From Arthrobacter sp. efr-133-R2A-120 (GTDB lineage: Bacteria; Actinomycetota; Actinomycetes; Actinomycetales; Micrococcaceae): DNA of 64,000 bases. Of this stretch, positions 32,768 through 42,881 are shown piece after piece. The position numbers and the translations under genes were made by a program. The DNA lies in assembly GCF_030209835.1 (NCBI RefSeq), contig NZ_JARVRF010000008.1, positions 32,636 to 96,635 on the forward strand, in the 5' to 3' direction. The notes under the pieces are model-generated. The model saw only the letters and a list, made by a program, of their open reading frames with translations. It was not told where the DNA came from and ran no database searches. The first letter of the stretch is position 1, and the number at the start of each line of letters is the position of its first letter.

Positions 32768-34072
32768 ATGGTCAGCACGCCCACGCGCAGCGGGCCCGGG
32801 CGGACCCGGGCCGGCAAGGCAGACCCCGCCGGACGCGCGGCAGGCGTTGCTCGAGCCTCGCTGCCGTCGCGGATACGTTCCGGGATGGCTGGTTTCTGGT
32901 CAACGCTTGAGGGAAGCGGCAAATCAAGAAACGGGTCTACGTACTACCTGATTCTCGGCGCATCGCTTGCGCTCACGGCCATCGGGATCATCATGGTCCT
33001 CTCGGCATCCAGTGTTGAGGCGATTGCGGCTGGAGAATCCCCGTACTCGATCGCCACCAAGCAAGGAATGTTCGCCGGCATCGGCATCGTTGCGATGCTG
33101 GTGCTTTCACGGGTCAACGTCCTTTGGCTTAAGAGATTCGCGTGGCCCTCGATCATTCTCGCCGGTGCCTTGTTGGTGCTGGTTCTGGTGATCGGCAAGC
33201 GTGTGCTGGGCAACCAGAACTGGATCGAGATCGGTGGCTTCACCTTCCAGCCATCGGAGTACGCCAAGTTCGCCCTGGTGCTCTGGATGGCAACGGTCCT
33301 TTCTGTGAAGGCGAAGCTTCTCGACAAGTGGACCCATGCGCTCATCCCCGTCGTTCCGGTCTCCGGCGCCATCATTGCCTTGATTGTCCTGGGACATGAC
33401 CTTGGAACCTCGTTGGTGGTCATGTTGATCATGGCGGCCGGCTTGTTTTTCGGCGGCGTCAACCTGAAGCTCTTCGCTGCTGCAGGAGGCGTTGCCGCCG
33501 CCGCGGCGCTGATACTGGCGGTTACCAGCGGAAACAGGATGTGCCGGATCACCTCGTGGATGGGGCAGAGCTGCGCAGGGGCCAGCGACATCGGATTCCA
33601 GAGCGAACAGGGACTCAGCGCCCTTGCCTCGGGAAGTTGGTTTGGTGTTGGCCTTGGCCAGAGCCGGCAAAAATACCAATGGATTCCCGAAGCCCACAAC
33701 GACTTCATCTTCGCTGTCATCGGGGAGGAACTCGGCCTCGTGGGGACCATCGTGGTCTTGGTGCTCTTTGCGTTGCTCGCCGTTGCGATCTACCGGGTGG
33801 TCAGCCACCAGGAAGACTTGTTCGCCCGCGTGCTCGGCGGCTCGATCATGGCGTGGATGCTCGGACAGGCCGCGATCAACATGGCGATGGTGGCCGGCCT
33901 GCTGCCCGTGATCGGCGTTCCGCTACCCTTCATTTCCTATGGCGGTTCAGCGTTGGTGATGTCGCTATGCGGCGTGGGCGTAGTGTTGTCTTTGGCCCGC
34001 GCCCAAATGGCTCCTGCCGGCCGTTCGAAGCCGCGCTGGCGACTTGCGAAAACTGCACGAAAGCGTACATAG
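32768..34072 (+). CDS. ftsW: Septal SEDS peptidoglycan polymerase FtsW
   Basis: 434 residues with about ten membrane helices after a basic, disordered N-terminus of roughly 55 residues. The SEDS pattern is clear: QPSEYAKFALVLWMAT, GHDLGTSLVV, then QKYQWIPEAHNDFIFAVIGEE and GVPLPFISYGGSALV are present in order. FtsW polymerises lipid II at the septum with FtsI. GAGGAGTAACA overlaps the murD stop and serves the ATG at 32768. Confidence 0.95.
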   Translation: MVSTPTRSGPGRTRAGKADPAGRAAGVARASLPSRIRSGMAGFWSTLEGSGKSRNGSTYYLILGASLALTAIGIIMVLSASSVEAIAAGESPYSIATKQGMFAGIGIVAMLVLSRVNVLWLKRFAWPSIILAGALLVLVLVIGKRVLGNQNWIEIGGFTFQPSEYAKFALVLWMATVLSVKAKLLDKWTHALIPVVPVSGAIIALIVLGHDLGTSLVVMLIMAAGLFFGGVNLKLFAAAGGVAAAAALILAVTSGNRMCRITSWMGQSCAGASDIGFQSEQGLSALASGSWFGVGLGQSRQKYQWIPEAHNDFIFAVIGEELGLVGTIVVLVLFALLAVAIYRVVSHQEDLFARVLGGSIMAWMLGQAAINMAMVAGLLPVIGVPLPFISYGGSALVMSLCGVGVVLSLARAQMAPAGRSKPRWRLAKTARKRT

Positions 34073-34078
34073 CACTCC

Positions 34079-35185
34079 ATGAATTCCCAGCCCAAACCCC
34101 TCTCCGTGGTCCTCGCCGGCGGCGGGACCGCCGGACACATCAGCCCATTGCTCGCCATTGCCGACGCCATCAAGTCGCTGCGGCCGGAGGCCAGGATCCT
34201 TGCCGTCGGCACGCCCAATGGCATGGAAACGCGTCTGGTTCCGGCTGCCGGCTACGAGTTGGCCACCATCGACCGGGTTCCCTTCCCCCGGAAGCCCTCC
34301 GCGGATCTGCTCAAACTGCCCGGCAGGCTCGCGGCGGCGGTCAAGCAAGCCGGACGCATCCTGGACGACGCACAGGCCGACGTACTCCTCGGCGTCGGCG
34401 GCTACGTGTGCACACCGATGTACCTCGCGGCGTGGCGTCGCAGGATCCCCATCGTCATCCACGAGGCCAACACGCGCGCCGGGCTTGCCAACCGGGTAGG
34501 GGCCATGTTCACCAAGCATGTCGGGGTGGCCTTCCCTGAGACCCGGCTTCGGCACGCCCGCCACGTGGGGATGCCCATGCGCAAGGCCATCGCTGGTCTG
34601 GACCGTGCGGCTTGGCGCGCGGATGCCAGGCAGTCCCTGGGCCTCGACGCCGGACAGCCTGCACTCATCGTGACCGGCGGTTCCTCCGGAGCCCAGAGCA
34701 TCAACCGTACGATCGCCGGTGCCGTCGCCGCTTTGGCGGAAGCCGGTATCCAGACACTGCACATCACCGGCCGCGGCAAGGCGGTGACGAACGACGACGG
34801 CGACCCCCTGGCCGCCGACGGCTACCACCAGGTGGAATACGTGGACGGCATGGAGAATGTCTACGCGGCAGCCGATGTCCTCCTTGCCCGATCCGGCGCG
34901 GCAACCGTCAGTGAGGTGGCCGCCGTCGGGCTCCCGGCGGTCTTCGTTCCGCTGCCCATCGGAAACGGCGAGCAGGCAATGAACGCGTCCGCCCTGGTCA
35001 AGGCCGGTGCAGCGCTTCTTGTCGACGACCGGGCCCTGACCGCGGAATGGCTCAAGGCCGAGCTGATTCCTTTGCTCACGGATCAAGCCCGCCTTGAGGA
35101 CATGGCCAGCAAGGCAAAGGAACTTGGCATCAGAAATGCTGATCAGCGGATGGCTGATCTCGTCTTGGAAGCGGTAACCGAATGA
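34079..35185 (+). CDS. murG: UDP-N-acetylglucosamine-lipid I transferase
   Basis: 368 residues, GT28 family. Adds GlcNAc to lipid I on the inner membrane face, forming lipid II. Visible: [13 protein letters not shown] (glycine-rich loop), [41 protein letters not shown] and [11 protein letters not shown] with [14 protein letters not shown]. Starts 6 nt after ftsW and overlaps murC by 4 nt. Confidence 0.96.
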   Translation: MNSQPKPLSVVLAGGGTAGHISPLLAIADAIKSLRPEARILAVGTPNGMETRLVPAAGYELATIDRVPFPRKPSADLLKLPGRLAAAVKQAGRILDDAQADVLLGVGGYVCTPMYLAAWRRRIPIVIHEANTRAGLANRVGAMFTKHVGVAFPETRLRHARHVGMPMRKAIAGLDRAAWRADARQSLGLDAGQPALIVTGGSSGAQSINRTIAGAVAALAEAGIQTLHITGRGKAVTNDDGDPLAADGYHQVEYVDGMENVYAAADVLLARSGAATVSEVAAVGLPAVFVPLPIGNGEQAMNASALVKAGAALLVDDRALTAEWLKAELIPLLTDQARLEDMASKAKELGIRNADQRMADLVLEAVTE

Positions 35186-36555
35186 CCCAGCCCCTCGCAG
35201 ACATCGATTCCCTCGGCAGGGTCCACTTCATCGGCATCGGCGGCGTGGGCATGTCTGCCGTCGCACGCATCATGGTGGCCAGGGGCGTTCCCGTGAGCGG
35301 TTCCGACGCCAAGGACCTGCCCGTCATGCAGGACCTCCAGTCCGCAGGGGCACGGATCGCAGTTGGCTACGCCGCGGAAAATCTTCGTGACGCGCAGACC
35401 GTCGTTGCCGGTTCGGCCATCAGGGCCGACAATCCGGAACTGGAAGCGGCCCGGGCGGCCGGCCTTCCGGTGCTCCACCGTTCAGAGGCCCTCGCGGCAA
35501 CCATGGGCGCAGACCGCGTGGTGACCGTGGCCGGCACGCACGGCAAGTCCACCACCACCTCAATGGTGGCCGTGTTGCTCAAGGAAGCGGGCCTGGATCC
35601 CTCGTTCGCCATCGGCGCCAACGTACCCGCCCTCGGCGTCAACGCAGCGCACGGCACCTCGGACATCTTCGTTGCCGAAGCCGATGAATCGGACGGTTCC
35701 TTCCTGAACTATCGGCCCCTCATCGCCGTCGTCACCAACGTCGAAGCCGACCACCTGGACTATTACGGCACGCCTGAGGCTGTCTACGCCTCCTTCGACA
35801 GTTTCGCTGCACTCCTGCCCGCTGACGGCGTGCTTTTTGCCTGCGCGGACGACGACGGTGCCCGGGCCCTCGCGGAACGGACCCGCGCCGCGGGCAACAC
35901 CCGGGTTCTGGGCTACGGGACCGCGGAGGACGCCGATATCCGCCTGTACGATGGGGGGCCGGGCGATGTCCGGGTCTCTGTCGGCGGACAGGAATACCGG
36001 CTTGGCCTCCAAGTGCCCGGGCGGCACAACGCCTTGAACGCGACGGCCGCGTTCGGCGTCGCAGTCGAGCTCGGCGTGGCACCCGAGGTTGCCGCGGCCG
36101 CCCTCGGCCATTTCACCGGAGCATCGCGGCGATTCGAGTTCAAGGGGCAGGGGAGGGGCGTGCGTGTCTACGACGACTACGCCCACCACCCCACGGAGGT
36201 CCGGGCCGCCTTGTCCGCCGCCCGCTCCGTGGCAGGCGGCAACAAGGTGCATGTGCTCTTCCAGCCGCACCTGTTTTCGCGTACCCGCGAATTCGCGGAG
36301 CAGTTTGCGGAGGCGCTTGGCGAGGCGGACACAGCCCTCGTGTTGGACATCTACCCAGCCCGCGAGGATCCCATCCCCGGGGTCACGAGCACCCTGATCA
36401 CGGGACGCCTGAAGAATGGCAGGCTCGTGGCCGGCGGCCAGGAAGCACTGGACGCGGTACTCTCCGCGGCCGGCGACGGCGACATCGTCCTGACCGTCGG
36501 AGCTGGCGACGTGACTGCCTACGGGCCCCGGATCGTGGAGCTGTTGGGTGGCTGA
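35182..36555 (+). CDS. murC: UDP-N-acetylmuramate-L-alanine ligase
   Basis: 457 residues. Adds L-alanine to UDP-MurNAc, the first peptide step. Landmarks: [32 protein letters not shown] (ATP loop), [22 protein letters not shown] and [14 protein letters not shown]. Overlaps both neighbours (murG stop; ftsQ start inside its last codons). Confidence 0.96.
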   Translation: MTQPLADIDSLGRVHFIGIGGVGMSAVARIMVARGVPVSGSDAKDLPVMQDLQSAGARIAVGYAAENLRDAQTVVAGSAIRADNPELEAARAAGLPVLHRSEALAATMGADRVVTVAGTHGKSTTTSMVAVLLKEAGLDPSFAIGANVPALGVNAAHGTSDIFVAEADESDGSFLNYRPLIAVVTNVEADHLDYYGTPEAVYASFDSFAALLPADGVLFACADDDGARALAERTRAAGNTRVLGYGTAEDADIRLYDGGPGDVRVSVGGQEYRLGLQVPGRHNALNATAAFGVAVELGVAPEVAAAALGHFTGASRRFEFKGQGRGVRVYDDYAHHPTEVRAALSAARSVAGGNKVHVLFQPHLFSRTREFAEQFAEALGEADTALVLDIYPAREDPIPGVTSTLITGRLKNGRLVAGGQEALDAVLSAAGDGDIVLTVGAGDVTAYGPRIVELLGG

Positions 36556-37387
36556 CACCCGGAAGCCCACGTTCAAGCCGCAGGCGGGCCGCCGGCCGGG
36601 AGTCGTCAGTGCAGAACGCAGCCTCGACGATCCCGTCGGTGGTCCTTCGGAATCAGCCGCGGGCAAGGACAGCAATGTGCTGGCATTTCCCGAGCCCAAG
36701 GGACGCAAGCGGCGTCGGACGGTGCTCACGGTGGTGGCCATCGTCGTCGCCCTGGTCGCCGGAATCATCGTTGCGTCGATCTACTCTCCGGTGTTCGCAG
36801 TGCGCACTGTGACGGTTGACGGTACCAAGCTGCTTCAGGCGGGGAGCGTCCAGAAGGCCCTCGATCCGGTGAAGGGAAAACCCCTTCCGCAAATCAACGA
36901 CGCCGACATTGCCGCGCTGCTCAAGCCGCTCGTCCAGGTGCGTTCCGTCAGTACCGAGGCCCGCCCGCCGTCGGAACTTTTGGTCCACATTGTGGAGCGG
37001 GTACCCGTGGCGCTGGTCAAGGGCGGCGACAACTATTCACTGGTTGACGTCGATGGCGTCCAGCTTGGATCAACCACCGATCCCGCATCGGTTCCCTTGC
37101 CGGTCATCGACGGGCAAGGAGCGAACCAGAGTCTCTTCAAGGCGATCACGGCTGTTCTTGCGACGCTGCCGGCGGATGTGCTGGCGAAGATGGCCAGCGC
37201 TTCGGCCTCGTCGCCGGACGCCGTCGAGCTCAAGCTCACGGACGGCAAGATCGTCGTATGGGGGAATGCGGACGAGAAGGAGCTGAAGGCGCGCGTCCTC
37301 GAGGCGTTGCTCAAGGCTCCCGCCAATCCAAAAGTTCCGGTGAATGTCTACGATGTCAGCGCACCGAGGCACCCGTTTACCAAATAG
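36548..37387 (+). CDS. ftsQ: Division protein FtsQ
   Basis: 279 residues: a disordered, basic cytoplasmic part of about 55 residues, one transmembrane helix (about 59-79, TVLTVVAIVVALVAGIIVAS), then a POTRA domain (VFAVRTVTVDGTKLLQAGSV onward) and the FtsQ/DivIB beta domain. It links the early ring to FtsL/FtsB. GTG 36548 lies inside the end of murC. Confidence 0.92.
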   Translation: MADTRKPTFKPQAGRRPGVVSAERSLDDPVGGPSESAAGKDSNVLAFPEPKGRKRRRTVLTVVAIVVALVAGIIVASIYSPVFAVRTVTVDGTKLLQAGSVQKALDPVKGKPLPQINDADIAALLKPLVQVRSVSTEARPPSELLVHIVERVPVALVKGGDNYSLVDVDGVQLGSTTDPASVPLPVIDGQGANQSLFKAITAVLATLPADVLAKMASASASSPDAVELKLTDGKIVVWGNADEKELKARVLEALLKAPANPKVPVNVYDVSAPRHPFTK

Positions 37388-37504
37388 GCCATTTCAGCTA
37401 GTAACTTCAGTGACGTAGAGGGCTATTTTTCGGACTTTCACACGACACGCGGAGGCGGTCATTGAATGTCGGATTCATAGCCCATACCGTCACTTAAGAG
37501 TTAC

Positions 37505-37540
37505 TTGACATAACTATAACCTTCAACTAGAGGGTTAAGG
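37505..37540 (+). promoter_or_regulatory. ftsZ promoter with a candidate MerR-type operator
   Basis: TTGACA (37505-37510), 17 nt, TAGAGG (37528-37533). The spacer contains ACCTTCAACT (37519-37528), and its nearly identical complement AGTTGAGGGT occurs ahead of the second MerR gene (1846-1855). AACC/GGTT and CCTT/AAGG half-sites give the segment 37518-37540 a dyad character. FtsR of C. glutamicum activates ftsZ, so an FtsR-type site is plausible. Confidence 0.45.
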
Positions 37541-37602
37541 TCCAAGGATTCAAGTTGGACTCGATCTGTTTCGCTATAGGACACAAGCAAGGGGCACGAA
37601 AC

Positions 37603-38835
37603 GTGGCAGCACCGCAGAATTACTTGGCCGTCATCAAGGTCGTCGGCATCGGCGGCGGTGGCGTGAATGCAGTTAACCGAATGATCGAAGTCGGCCTTCG
37701 CGGCGTCGAGTTCATCGCCATCAACACCGATGCCCAGGCTCTCCTCATGAGCGACGCGGACGTCAAGCTTGACGTTGGACGCGAGCTCACGCGCGGTCTG
37801 GGAGCCGGTGCCAACCCCGACGTCGGACGCCAGGCTGCCGAGGACCACGCCGATGAGATCGAAGAGGTCATTCGCGGAGCCGACATGGTCTTCGTCACCG
37901 CAGGCGAAGGCGGCGGCACGGGAACCGGCGGCGCCCCCGTCGTGGCCCGGATCGCACGCTCGCTCGGCGCCCTGACGATCGGTGTCGTCACGCGGCCCTT
38001 CACCTTCGAAGGACGCCGACGTGCCGGTTCGGCCGAAGCCGGAATCGACGCCCTGCGCGACGAAGTCGATACCCTCATCGTCATCCCCAACGACCGTCTC
38101 CTCTCCATCAGCGACCGTAACGTCTCCGTCCTGGACGCTTTCCGCTCCGCTGACCAAGTACTCCTGTCCGGTGTCCAGGGCATCACGGACCTCATTACGA
38201 CCCCTGGCCTGATCAACCTGGACTTCGCTGACGTCAAGTCGGTCATGCAGGGTGCGGGCTCCGCGCTGATGGGTATCGGCTCGGCGCGCGGCGAGGACCG
38301 CGCTGTCAAGGCCGCGGAACTCGCCATCGCCTCTCCGCTTCTGGAAGCCTCGATCGACGGCGCCCACGGCGTCCTGCTCTCCATCCAGGGCGGCTCGGAC
38401 CTCGGCCTGTTCGAGATCAACGAGGCCGCGAGGCTCGTGCAGGAAGTGGCCCACCCCGAAGCCAACATCATCTTCGGTGCCGTCATCGACGACGCCTTGG
38501 GCGACGAAGCACGCGTCACGGTTATCGCCGCTGGTTTTGACGACCTCAAGGCCACCTCACCCTCGATGAACCAGTCGGCCGCCCAGCAGCCGGGTCAGCA
38601 CCAGGCCCCTGCGGCCCCGGACCGTCCCGCAGCACCTTCAGCTGCTCCGGCCTATTCCGCGCCGCAGCACGTTTCCGCAGGCGTCGGCGCTTCAGGCTTG
38701 AGCAACTGGGGCCAGCAGCGCCCGTCGGCTTTGCCGGCTGACTCGGGCTTCGACGTCGACCTCCCCGCCGTCGTCGAACCGGACCTTTCGGGAAGCCGCA
38801 CCGACGACCTCGATGTTCCGGACTTCCTGAAGTAG
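37603..38835 (+). CDS. ftsZ: Cell division GTPase FtsZ
   Basis: 410 residues from GTG 37603 (AAGGGG upstream); the frame is open 16 codons further without a site. Opens [19 protein letters not shown]. The tubulin signature [14 protein letters not shown], the nucleotide loops and the T7 loop NLDFADV are intact. An Ala/Pro/Gln-rich linker (about 325-395) ends in the conserved tail [10 protein letters not shown], the docking site for SepF. Preceded by 215 nt that hold a separate promoter, so ftsZ can be expressed independently of the upstream cluster. Confidence 0.98.
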   Translation: MAAPQNYLAVIKVVGIGGGGVNAVNRMIEVGLRGVEFIAINTDAQALLMSDADVKLDVGRELTRGLGAGANPDVGRQAAEDHADEIEEVIRGADMVFVTAGEGGGTGTGGAPVVARIARSLGALTIGVVTRPFTFEGRRRAGSAEAGIDALRDEVDTLIVIPNDRLLSISDRNVSVLDAFRSADQVLLSGVQGITDLITTPGLINLDFADVKSVMQGAGSALMGIGSARGEDRAVKAAELAIASPLLEASIDGAHGVLLSIQGGSDLGLFEINEAARLVQEVAHPEANIIFGAVIDDALGDEARVTVIAAGFDDLKATSPSMNQSAAQQPGQHQAPAAPDRPAAPSAAPAYSAPQHVSAGVGASGLSNWGQQRPSALPADSGFDVDLPAVVEPDLSGSRTDDLDVPDFLK

Positions 38836-38873
38836 CCTGTCCGTTCAAACCCACCCAGGAGAGTTAGCCAGTA

Positions 38874-39569
38874 GTGTTTTGGTGGCGAAAAGAAGTGCGG
38901 CCGGGGATTTCGGTCGCCTTCTCCGATGACGATGCGGGCAACCTTGCACTGCACGTGGCGGACAATCCTGACAATGTCATGGTGCGCCGGGCCCGGCTGG
39001 AAGCAGCGGCGGGGCTCGGCGAACGGCGTTTCCAATACATGAACCAGGTACACGGAAAAGCCGTCGAATTCATCGCCGCCCACAGCGATGGACCGACGGC
39101 CGACGCCATGGTGTCCACGGGGCAGCCCCTCGCGGTCATGGTGGCCGACTGTGTCCCCATCGTGTTGCTGGGCGAAGTGCCCGACGAAACCGACCGGGTC
39201 CTTGCGGTGGTCCACGCGGGCCGGCCCGGAGTTGCCGCGGACATCGTTTCGGCCACCGTCGCCGAAATGCGAAACCGCGGTGCGGCGACCATCAGCGCCT
39301 GGCTGGGCCCCTCCATCTGTGGTGAATGCTACGAAGTTCCCGAACAGCTGCGGGCCGACGTGGCTGCCGCTGTTCCGGAAACCTGGTCAACGACCTCGTG
39401 GGGCACGCCCGCACTGGATCTGCCCGCCGGTGTGCGTTCCCAGTTGAAAGCACTCGACGTCAGGGTGGAGTATTCGGGGGAGTGCACGCGGGAGACCTCC
39501 CGGCTCTACTCGTACCGGCGCGATCAGCAAACAGGCCGCTTTGCAGGTTTGGTGTGGACGCATGAGTGA
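38874..39569 (+). CDS. pgeF: Polyphenol oxidase/laccase-domain protein, purine nucleoside phosphorylase family (PgeF/YlmD)
   Basis: 231 residues. Members of this family act on adenosine and inosine as zinc-dependent phosphorylases/deaminases, and in E. coli edit the peptidoglycan precursor to prevent misplaced amino acids. Conserved motifs: QVHGKAV, VADCVPIVL, VHAGRPGVAADIV and GPSICGECYEV, with metal-binding His and Cys residues. GTG 38874 follows CAGGAGAG at some distance. It overlaps the next gene by 8 nt; ftsZ-ylmD-ylmE-sepF is the standard Gram-positive order. Confidence 0.9.
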   Translation: MFWWRKEVRPGISVAFSDDDAGNLALHVADNPDNVMVRRARLEAAAGLGERRFQYMNQVHGKAVEFIAAHSDGPTADAMVSTGQPLAVMVADCVPIVLLGEVPDETDRVLAVVHAGRPGVAADIVSATVAEMRNRGAATISAWLGPSICGECYEVPEQLRADVAAAVPETWSTTSWGTPALDLPAGVRSQLKALDVRVEYSGECTRETSRLYSYRRDQQTGRFAGLVWTHE

Positions 39570-40311
39570 GACTTTTCCAACGGCGGAAAGCGCTGGCGGC
39601 GAGCCACGGACTGCCGAGCTGCGCGAACGGCTGGCCGCGGTCCGCCAGCGGATTTCGGCGGCAACCGTCGCAGCCGGGCGAACCGAAGAGCCGCAACTGA
39701 TAGTCGTCAGCAAGTTCCATCCCGCGGCGGATGTCACCCGCCTGGCGGCACTTGGCGTGACGGACGTCGGTGAAAACCGCGACCAGGAAGCGGCCGCGAA
39801 GTCTGCCGAACTCGCTGGGCTCCCGGTGCGTTGGCACTTCATTGGTCAACTGCAAAGCAACAAGGCCAAGTCCGTGGCGAAGTACGCGTTTTCGGTCCAA
39901 TCGATCGATCGTCCGCAACTGGCCGAGGCCCTGGCCAAGGCCATTGCGCGGCAACAGTCCGAGTCCGGCAGGCCGGACCTTGACTGCTACATCCAGGTCA
40001 GTCTTGAGCACGACGCCGGCGGCCACCGCGGCGGTGCCGCTCCGTTCGACGTCGAGCGCCTCGCCGAATCAATCGCGACGGCCGCCGGGCTGCGATTGGC
40101 CGGGGTGATGGCCGTCGCGCCGCTCGGAGCGCCCCCGGAGGAAGCGTTCGAGAAACTCGCCGCCATTTCAAGGGATCTGCGAGGACTGCATCCGGACGCC
40201 GTGGGGATATCGGCCGGGATGAGCCAGGACCTAGAAGCTGCCGTTCAATTTGGTGCGACACACCTGCGAATTGGCTCGGATATTCTCGGTTCGCGTCCGC
40301 GGGTGGGGTAG
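39562..40311 (+). CDS. YggS-family pyridoxal-phosphate homeostasis protein
   Basis: 249 residues, single-domain PLP-binding barrel (YggS/YlmE, PROSC family). The ATG at 39562 lies inside the end of pgeF. Lysine in LIVVSKFHPAADV is the PLP Schiff-base residue; VGENRDQEA, WHFIGQLQSNKAK and GISAGMSQDLEAAVQFGATH follow. It balances free PLP and the amino- and keto-acid pool rather than catalysing a set reaction. Conserved neighbour of sepF. Confidence 0.92.
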   Translation: MSETFPTAESAGGEPRTAELRERLAAVRQRISAATVAAGRTEEPQLIVVSKFHPAADVTRLAALGVTDVGENRDQEAAAKSAELAGLPVRWHFIGQLQSNKAKSVAKYAFSVQSIDRPQLAEALAKAIARQQSESGRPDLDCYIQVSLEHDAGGHRGGAAPFDVERLAESIATAAGLRLAGVMAVAPLGAPPEEAFEKLAAISRDLRGLHPDAVGISAGMSQDLEAAVQFGATHLRIGSDILGSRPRVG

Positions 40312-40399
40312 CGTCAAAGTATTGGAAGCGACGGGCCGGGATTTCAGCGATGTCAAGTCATGGGCGGCCCGCCCACTGCAGACACGATAGGAGTCCAGC

Positions 40400-40930
40400 A
40401 TGGCTGGCGCACTGCGCAAGACAATGGTTTATCTTGGGCTCGCCGATGGCGATGAACACTACGAGTCTGAGCAGAACGAGCAGCACACGGACGAGGCCCG
40501 GTCTGTCGACCTCAATCGTGAAGAGCGCCGCGCCCCTGCACCTGTACGTGAAGTAGTTCGTGAAGTCCCCCCTGTCGCCGAAGAGGAATACCGCGCACCC
40601 GTGACACCTATCAAGCGTGCGGCATCCAGCCGCGAAGACGCCTCCGGACTGAGGCAGATCACCACCGTCCATCCCCGCTCCTACAATGACGCCAAGATCA
40701 TCGGCGAAAGTTTCCGGGACGGCATCCCCGTGATCATGAACGTCACGGACATGGGTGAGGCAGATGCAAAGCGTCTCGTCGATTTTTCCGCCGGCTTGGT
40801 CTTCGGACTCCACGGCAGCATTGAGCGCGTCACCAGCAAAGTTTTCCTGTTGTCGCCGTCGTACGTCGAAGTTCTTGGCGACGACAAGAAGGTCAGCGAA
40901 GCCCAAGCAACGTTCTTCAACCAGAGCTAG
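40400..40930 (+). CDS. sepF: Division protein SepF
   Basis: 176 residues. An N-terminal amphipathic membrane-targeting helix ([15 protein letters not shown]) and an acidic linker are followed by the globular SepF domain from about residue 90 ([19 protein letters not shown], then [20 protein letters not shown]). SepF anchors the FtsZ tail to the membrane; actinobacteria lack FtsA and ZipA, so it is the main anchor. AGGAG precedes the ATG. Confidence 0.95.
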   Translation: MAGALRKTMVYLGLADGDEHYESEQNEQHTDEARSVDLNREERRAPAPVREVVREVPPVAEEEYRAPVTPIKRAASSREDASGLRQITTVHPRSYNDAKIIGESFRDGIPVIMNVTDMGEADAKRLVDFSAGLVFGLHGSIERVTSKVFLLSPSYVEVLGDDKKVSEAQATFFNQS

Positions 40931-40943
40931 CACAGTCAACAGG

Positions 40944-40973
40944 GATGCCAGGCAGAGCGATCTGCCTGGCATC
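40944..40973 (+). terminator. Hairpin between sepF and the YggT gene
   Basis: A perfect 13-bp stem (40944-40956 with 40961-40973) capped by GCGA, a stable GNRA tetraloop. No T-run follows, so it may be a processing or mRNA-stability element and not a terminator. Confidence 0.55.
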
Positions 40974-41031
40974 TGTGTTGCAATAGAGGGACTGACCGGA
41001 AAATGGCGAACTAGGAGATCTGAGCTAACCC

Positions 41032-41319
41032 GTGGGCATAGTTTTCGGCCTTTTGTACATTGCATTGCTGCTGTTCCTGGTCACCCTCATCATCAGGCTC
41101 GTCTATGATCTGGTGCAGATGTTTGCGCGCCAGTGGCGCCCCCGCGGCGCTGCCCTGGTGGCCGCGCACGTGGTCTATTCCGTGACTGATCCGCCGTTGA
41201 GACGGATCCGCCGGCTGATTCCACCGCTGCAACTTGGCGGGGTGTCCCTTGACCTGGCATTTCTGATCGTGTTTATTGTCGTCAGCATCGCAATGGGATT
41301 CGTCTACACGCTGGCGTAG
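41032..41319 (+). CDS. YggT-family membrane protein
   Basis: 95 residues with two membrane helices (about 3-24 and 72-92) and the family signature SVTDPPLRRIRRLIPP between them. Found between sepF and divIVA in Gram-positive bacteria (YlmG). Its relatives affect division placement and nucleoid or plastid distribution; the biochemical role is unknown. GTG 41032. Confidence 0.9.
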   Translation: MGIVFGLLYIALLLFLVTLIIRLVYDLVQMFARQWRPRGAALVAAHVVYSVTDPPLRRIRRLIPPLQLGGVSLDLAFLIVFIVVSIAMGFVYTLA

Positions 41320-41392
41320 CTCTTCCGCAGTCCATGCGCCGATCTTTTTTCTTCGGCCCGTGGCTGCAATCTTCCGACCCAACACGATGGTG

Positions 41393-41420
41393 TTGAATTG
41401 GGGGAATCAGATGATATTTA
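41393..41420 (+). promoter_or_regulatory. Candidate divIVA promoter
   Basis: TTGAAT (41393-41398), 16 nt, TATTTA (41415-41420), about 60 nt before the divIVA ATG. This would give divIVA expression independent of ftsZ. Confidence 0.4.
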
Positions 41421-41481
41421 GGTACCGTAGTTTTGAACGGCCGGAAGGCCTACTGACTAACTAGACCAACGAGGTGACCAG

Positions 41482-42162
41482 ATGGCTTTGACGCCAGAAG
41501 ACGTTGTCAACAAGCGCTTTCAGCCGACCAAGTTCCGCGAAGGCTACGACCAGGACGAGGTCGACGACTTTCTCGACGAAATCGTCGTCGAGCTGAGGCG
41601 TTTGAACCAAGAGAACGACGAGCTGCGCAAGAAGCTCGGCGAAGGCGGAAACCCGGTTCCTGCCAGCGCAGCATCGGCACCCGTGGTCGAGAAGGTGCCC
41701 GCACCGGTGAAGGCCGACAAGGACGCACAGGCCAAGGCAGAAGCCGAGGCGAAGGCCGAGGCCGAGAAGAAGAAGGAGCCGGCTGTTGCCGCCGCTCCTG
41801 CCCCGGCCGCACCTTCGGCCGGCTCTCCTTCCGCCGAGTCCGCAGCGGGCCTGCTGGCCATGGCTCAGCAGATGCACGACAAGCACGTGGCCGATGGCGA
41901 GCAGCAGAAGGAAAAGATCATTGCCGAGGCGCAGATCGAAGCCTCCAGCCTTGTCAACGACGCGCAGGACAAGTCCCGCAAGATCCTCGGTGCCCTCGAG
42001 CAGCAGCGCAGCGTTCTCGAACGCAAGGTGGAGCAGCTCCGCGGCTTCGAGCGCGACTACCGCTCCCGCCTGAAGGCCTACATCGAGGGCCAGCTGCGCG
42101 ACCTGGATGCCCGCGGCTCGGTTGCGGCTCCTGAGGTCGGCGAAGCCGCCGCAGAGGTCTAG
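41482..42162 (+). CDS. divIVA: Polar growth and septum protein DivIVA (Wag31-like)
   Basis: 226 residues. The N-terminal lipid-binding domain is typical (LTPEDVVNKRFQPTKFREGY, with DQDEVDDFLDEIV next), then a coiled-coil, an Ala/Lys/Glu-rich and Ala/Pro linker (about 60-120), and a second coiled-coil to the end. It marks curved poles and septa and recruits wall synthesis in actinobacteria. In mycobacteria it is phosphorylated by PknA/PknB-type kinases. GAGGTGACC precedes the ATG; a terminator follows. Confidence 0.95.
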   Translation: MALTPEDVVNKRFQPTKFREGYDQDEVDDFLDEIVVELRRLNQENDELRKKLGEGGNPVPASAASAPVVEKVPAPVKADKDAQAKAEAEAKAEAEKKKEPAVAAAPAPAAPSAGSPSAESAAGLLAMAQQMHDKHVADGEQQKEKIIAEAQIEASSLVNDAQDKSRKILGALEQQRSVLERKVEQLRGFERDYRSRLKAYIEGQLRDLDARGSVAAPEVGEAAAEV

Positions 42163-42173
42163 CAAGTATTCTG

Positions 42174-42212
42174 AAAGCCGGTGGCTGGGGATTCCTCGGC
42201 CACCGGCTTTTG
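42174..42212 (+). terminator. Terminator after divIVA
   Basis: AAAGCCGGTGGC (42174-42185) pairs exactly with 42199-42210, followed by TT. It ends the division cluster and argues that lspA begins after 42212. Confidence 0.8.
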
Positions 42213-42260
42213 GCTGTTAAGGCGCCAGAAGCCATGGTTACCGAACCGAATGAAAGTACT

Positions 42261-42881
42261 ATGAGCGACGAACAAACTGACGGCACAGAACAAACGAACG
42301 GCATCCCGGAGCCCGTCCGCACCAAGGTCCACGCGTGGCGCCCCGCACTGCTTTGGGTCTTTGCAGGCTTCGCCGTGTTCGCGTACGCCTTCGACCAACT
42401 GACCAAACTCTGGGTCACCAGCACCATGGTCGAAGGCGAGCGGATCCCCGTCCTTCCTCCGCTCCTGCATTGGTACTACATCCGAAACTCCGGCGCCGCG
42501 TTCTCCATCGGTGAAAACGTCACATGGGTCTTCACCATCGTCATGGCGGCCGTTTCGGTGGTGATTTTGTTCCAGGTGCGTCGACTGGGATCGGTCTGGT
42601 GGTCGCTGGCCCTCGGCCTGCTGCTGGGAGGCGCGCTCGGAAACCTCACGGACCGCCTTTTCCGCGAGCCTTCCTTTGCCATGGGCCACGTGGTGGACTT
42701 CATCCAATTGCCCAACTTCGCGATTTTCAATATCGCCGACTCGGCGGTGGTTTCCGGCGTTGTGATCATCTGCCTGCTGACCATACGCGGGATCGGACTC
42801 GACGGGTCCCGCCATCATTCCGCCGGTTCCGCGACGGCCAAGGCCGGAACACCTGAGGATCAGGAACCGCGCGATGTCTGA
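42261..42881 (+). CDS. lspA: Lipoprotein signal peptidase
   Basis: 206 residues from ATG 42261, preceded by GAAAG; an ATG at 42234 is a possible earlier start. Four membrane helices. Family motifs: [28 protein letters not shown] with one catalytic aspartate, and FNIADSAVV with the other. It cleaves the signal peptide of diacylglyceryl-modified prolipoproteins, such as the lipoprotein encoded at 19.8-20.3 kb. Overlaps the next gene by 8 nt. Confidence 0.95.
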   Translation: MSDEQTDGTEQTNGIPEPVRTKVHAWRPALLWVFAGFAVFAYAFDQLTKLWVTSTMVEGERIPVLPPLLHWYYIRNSGAAFSIGENVTWVFTIVMAAVSVVILFQVRRLGSVWWSLALGLLLGGALGNLTDRLFREPSFAMGHVVDFIQLPNFAIFNIADSAVVSGVVIICLLTIRGIGLDGSRHHSAGSATAKAGTPEDQEPRDV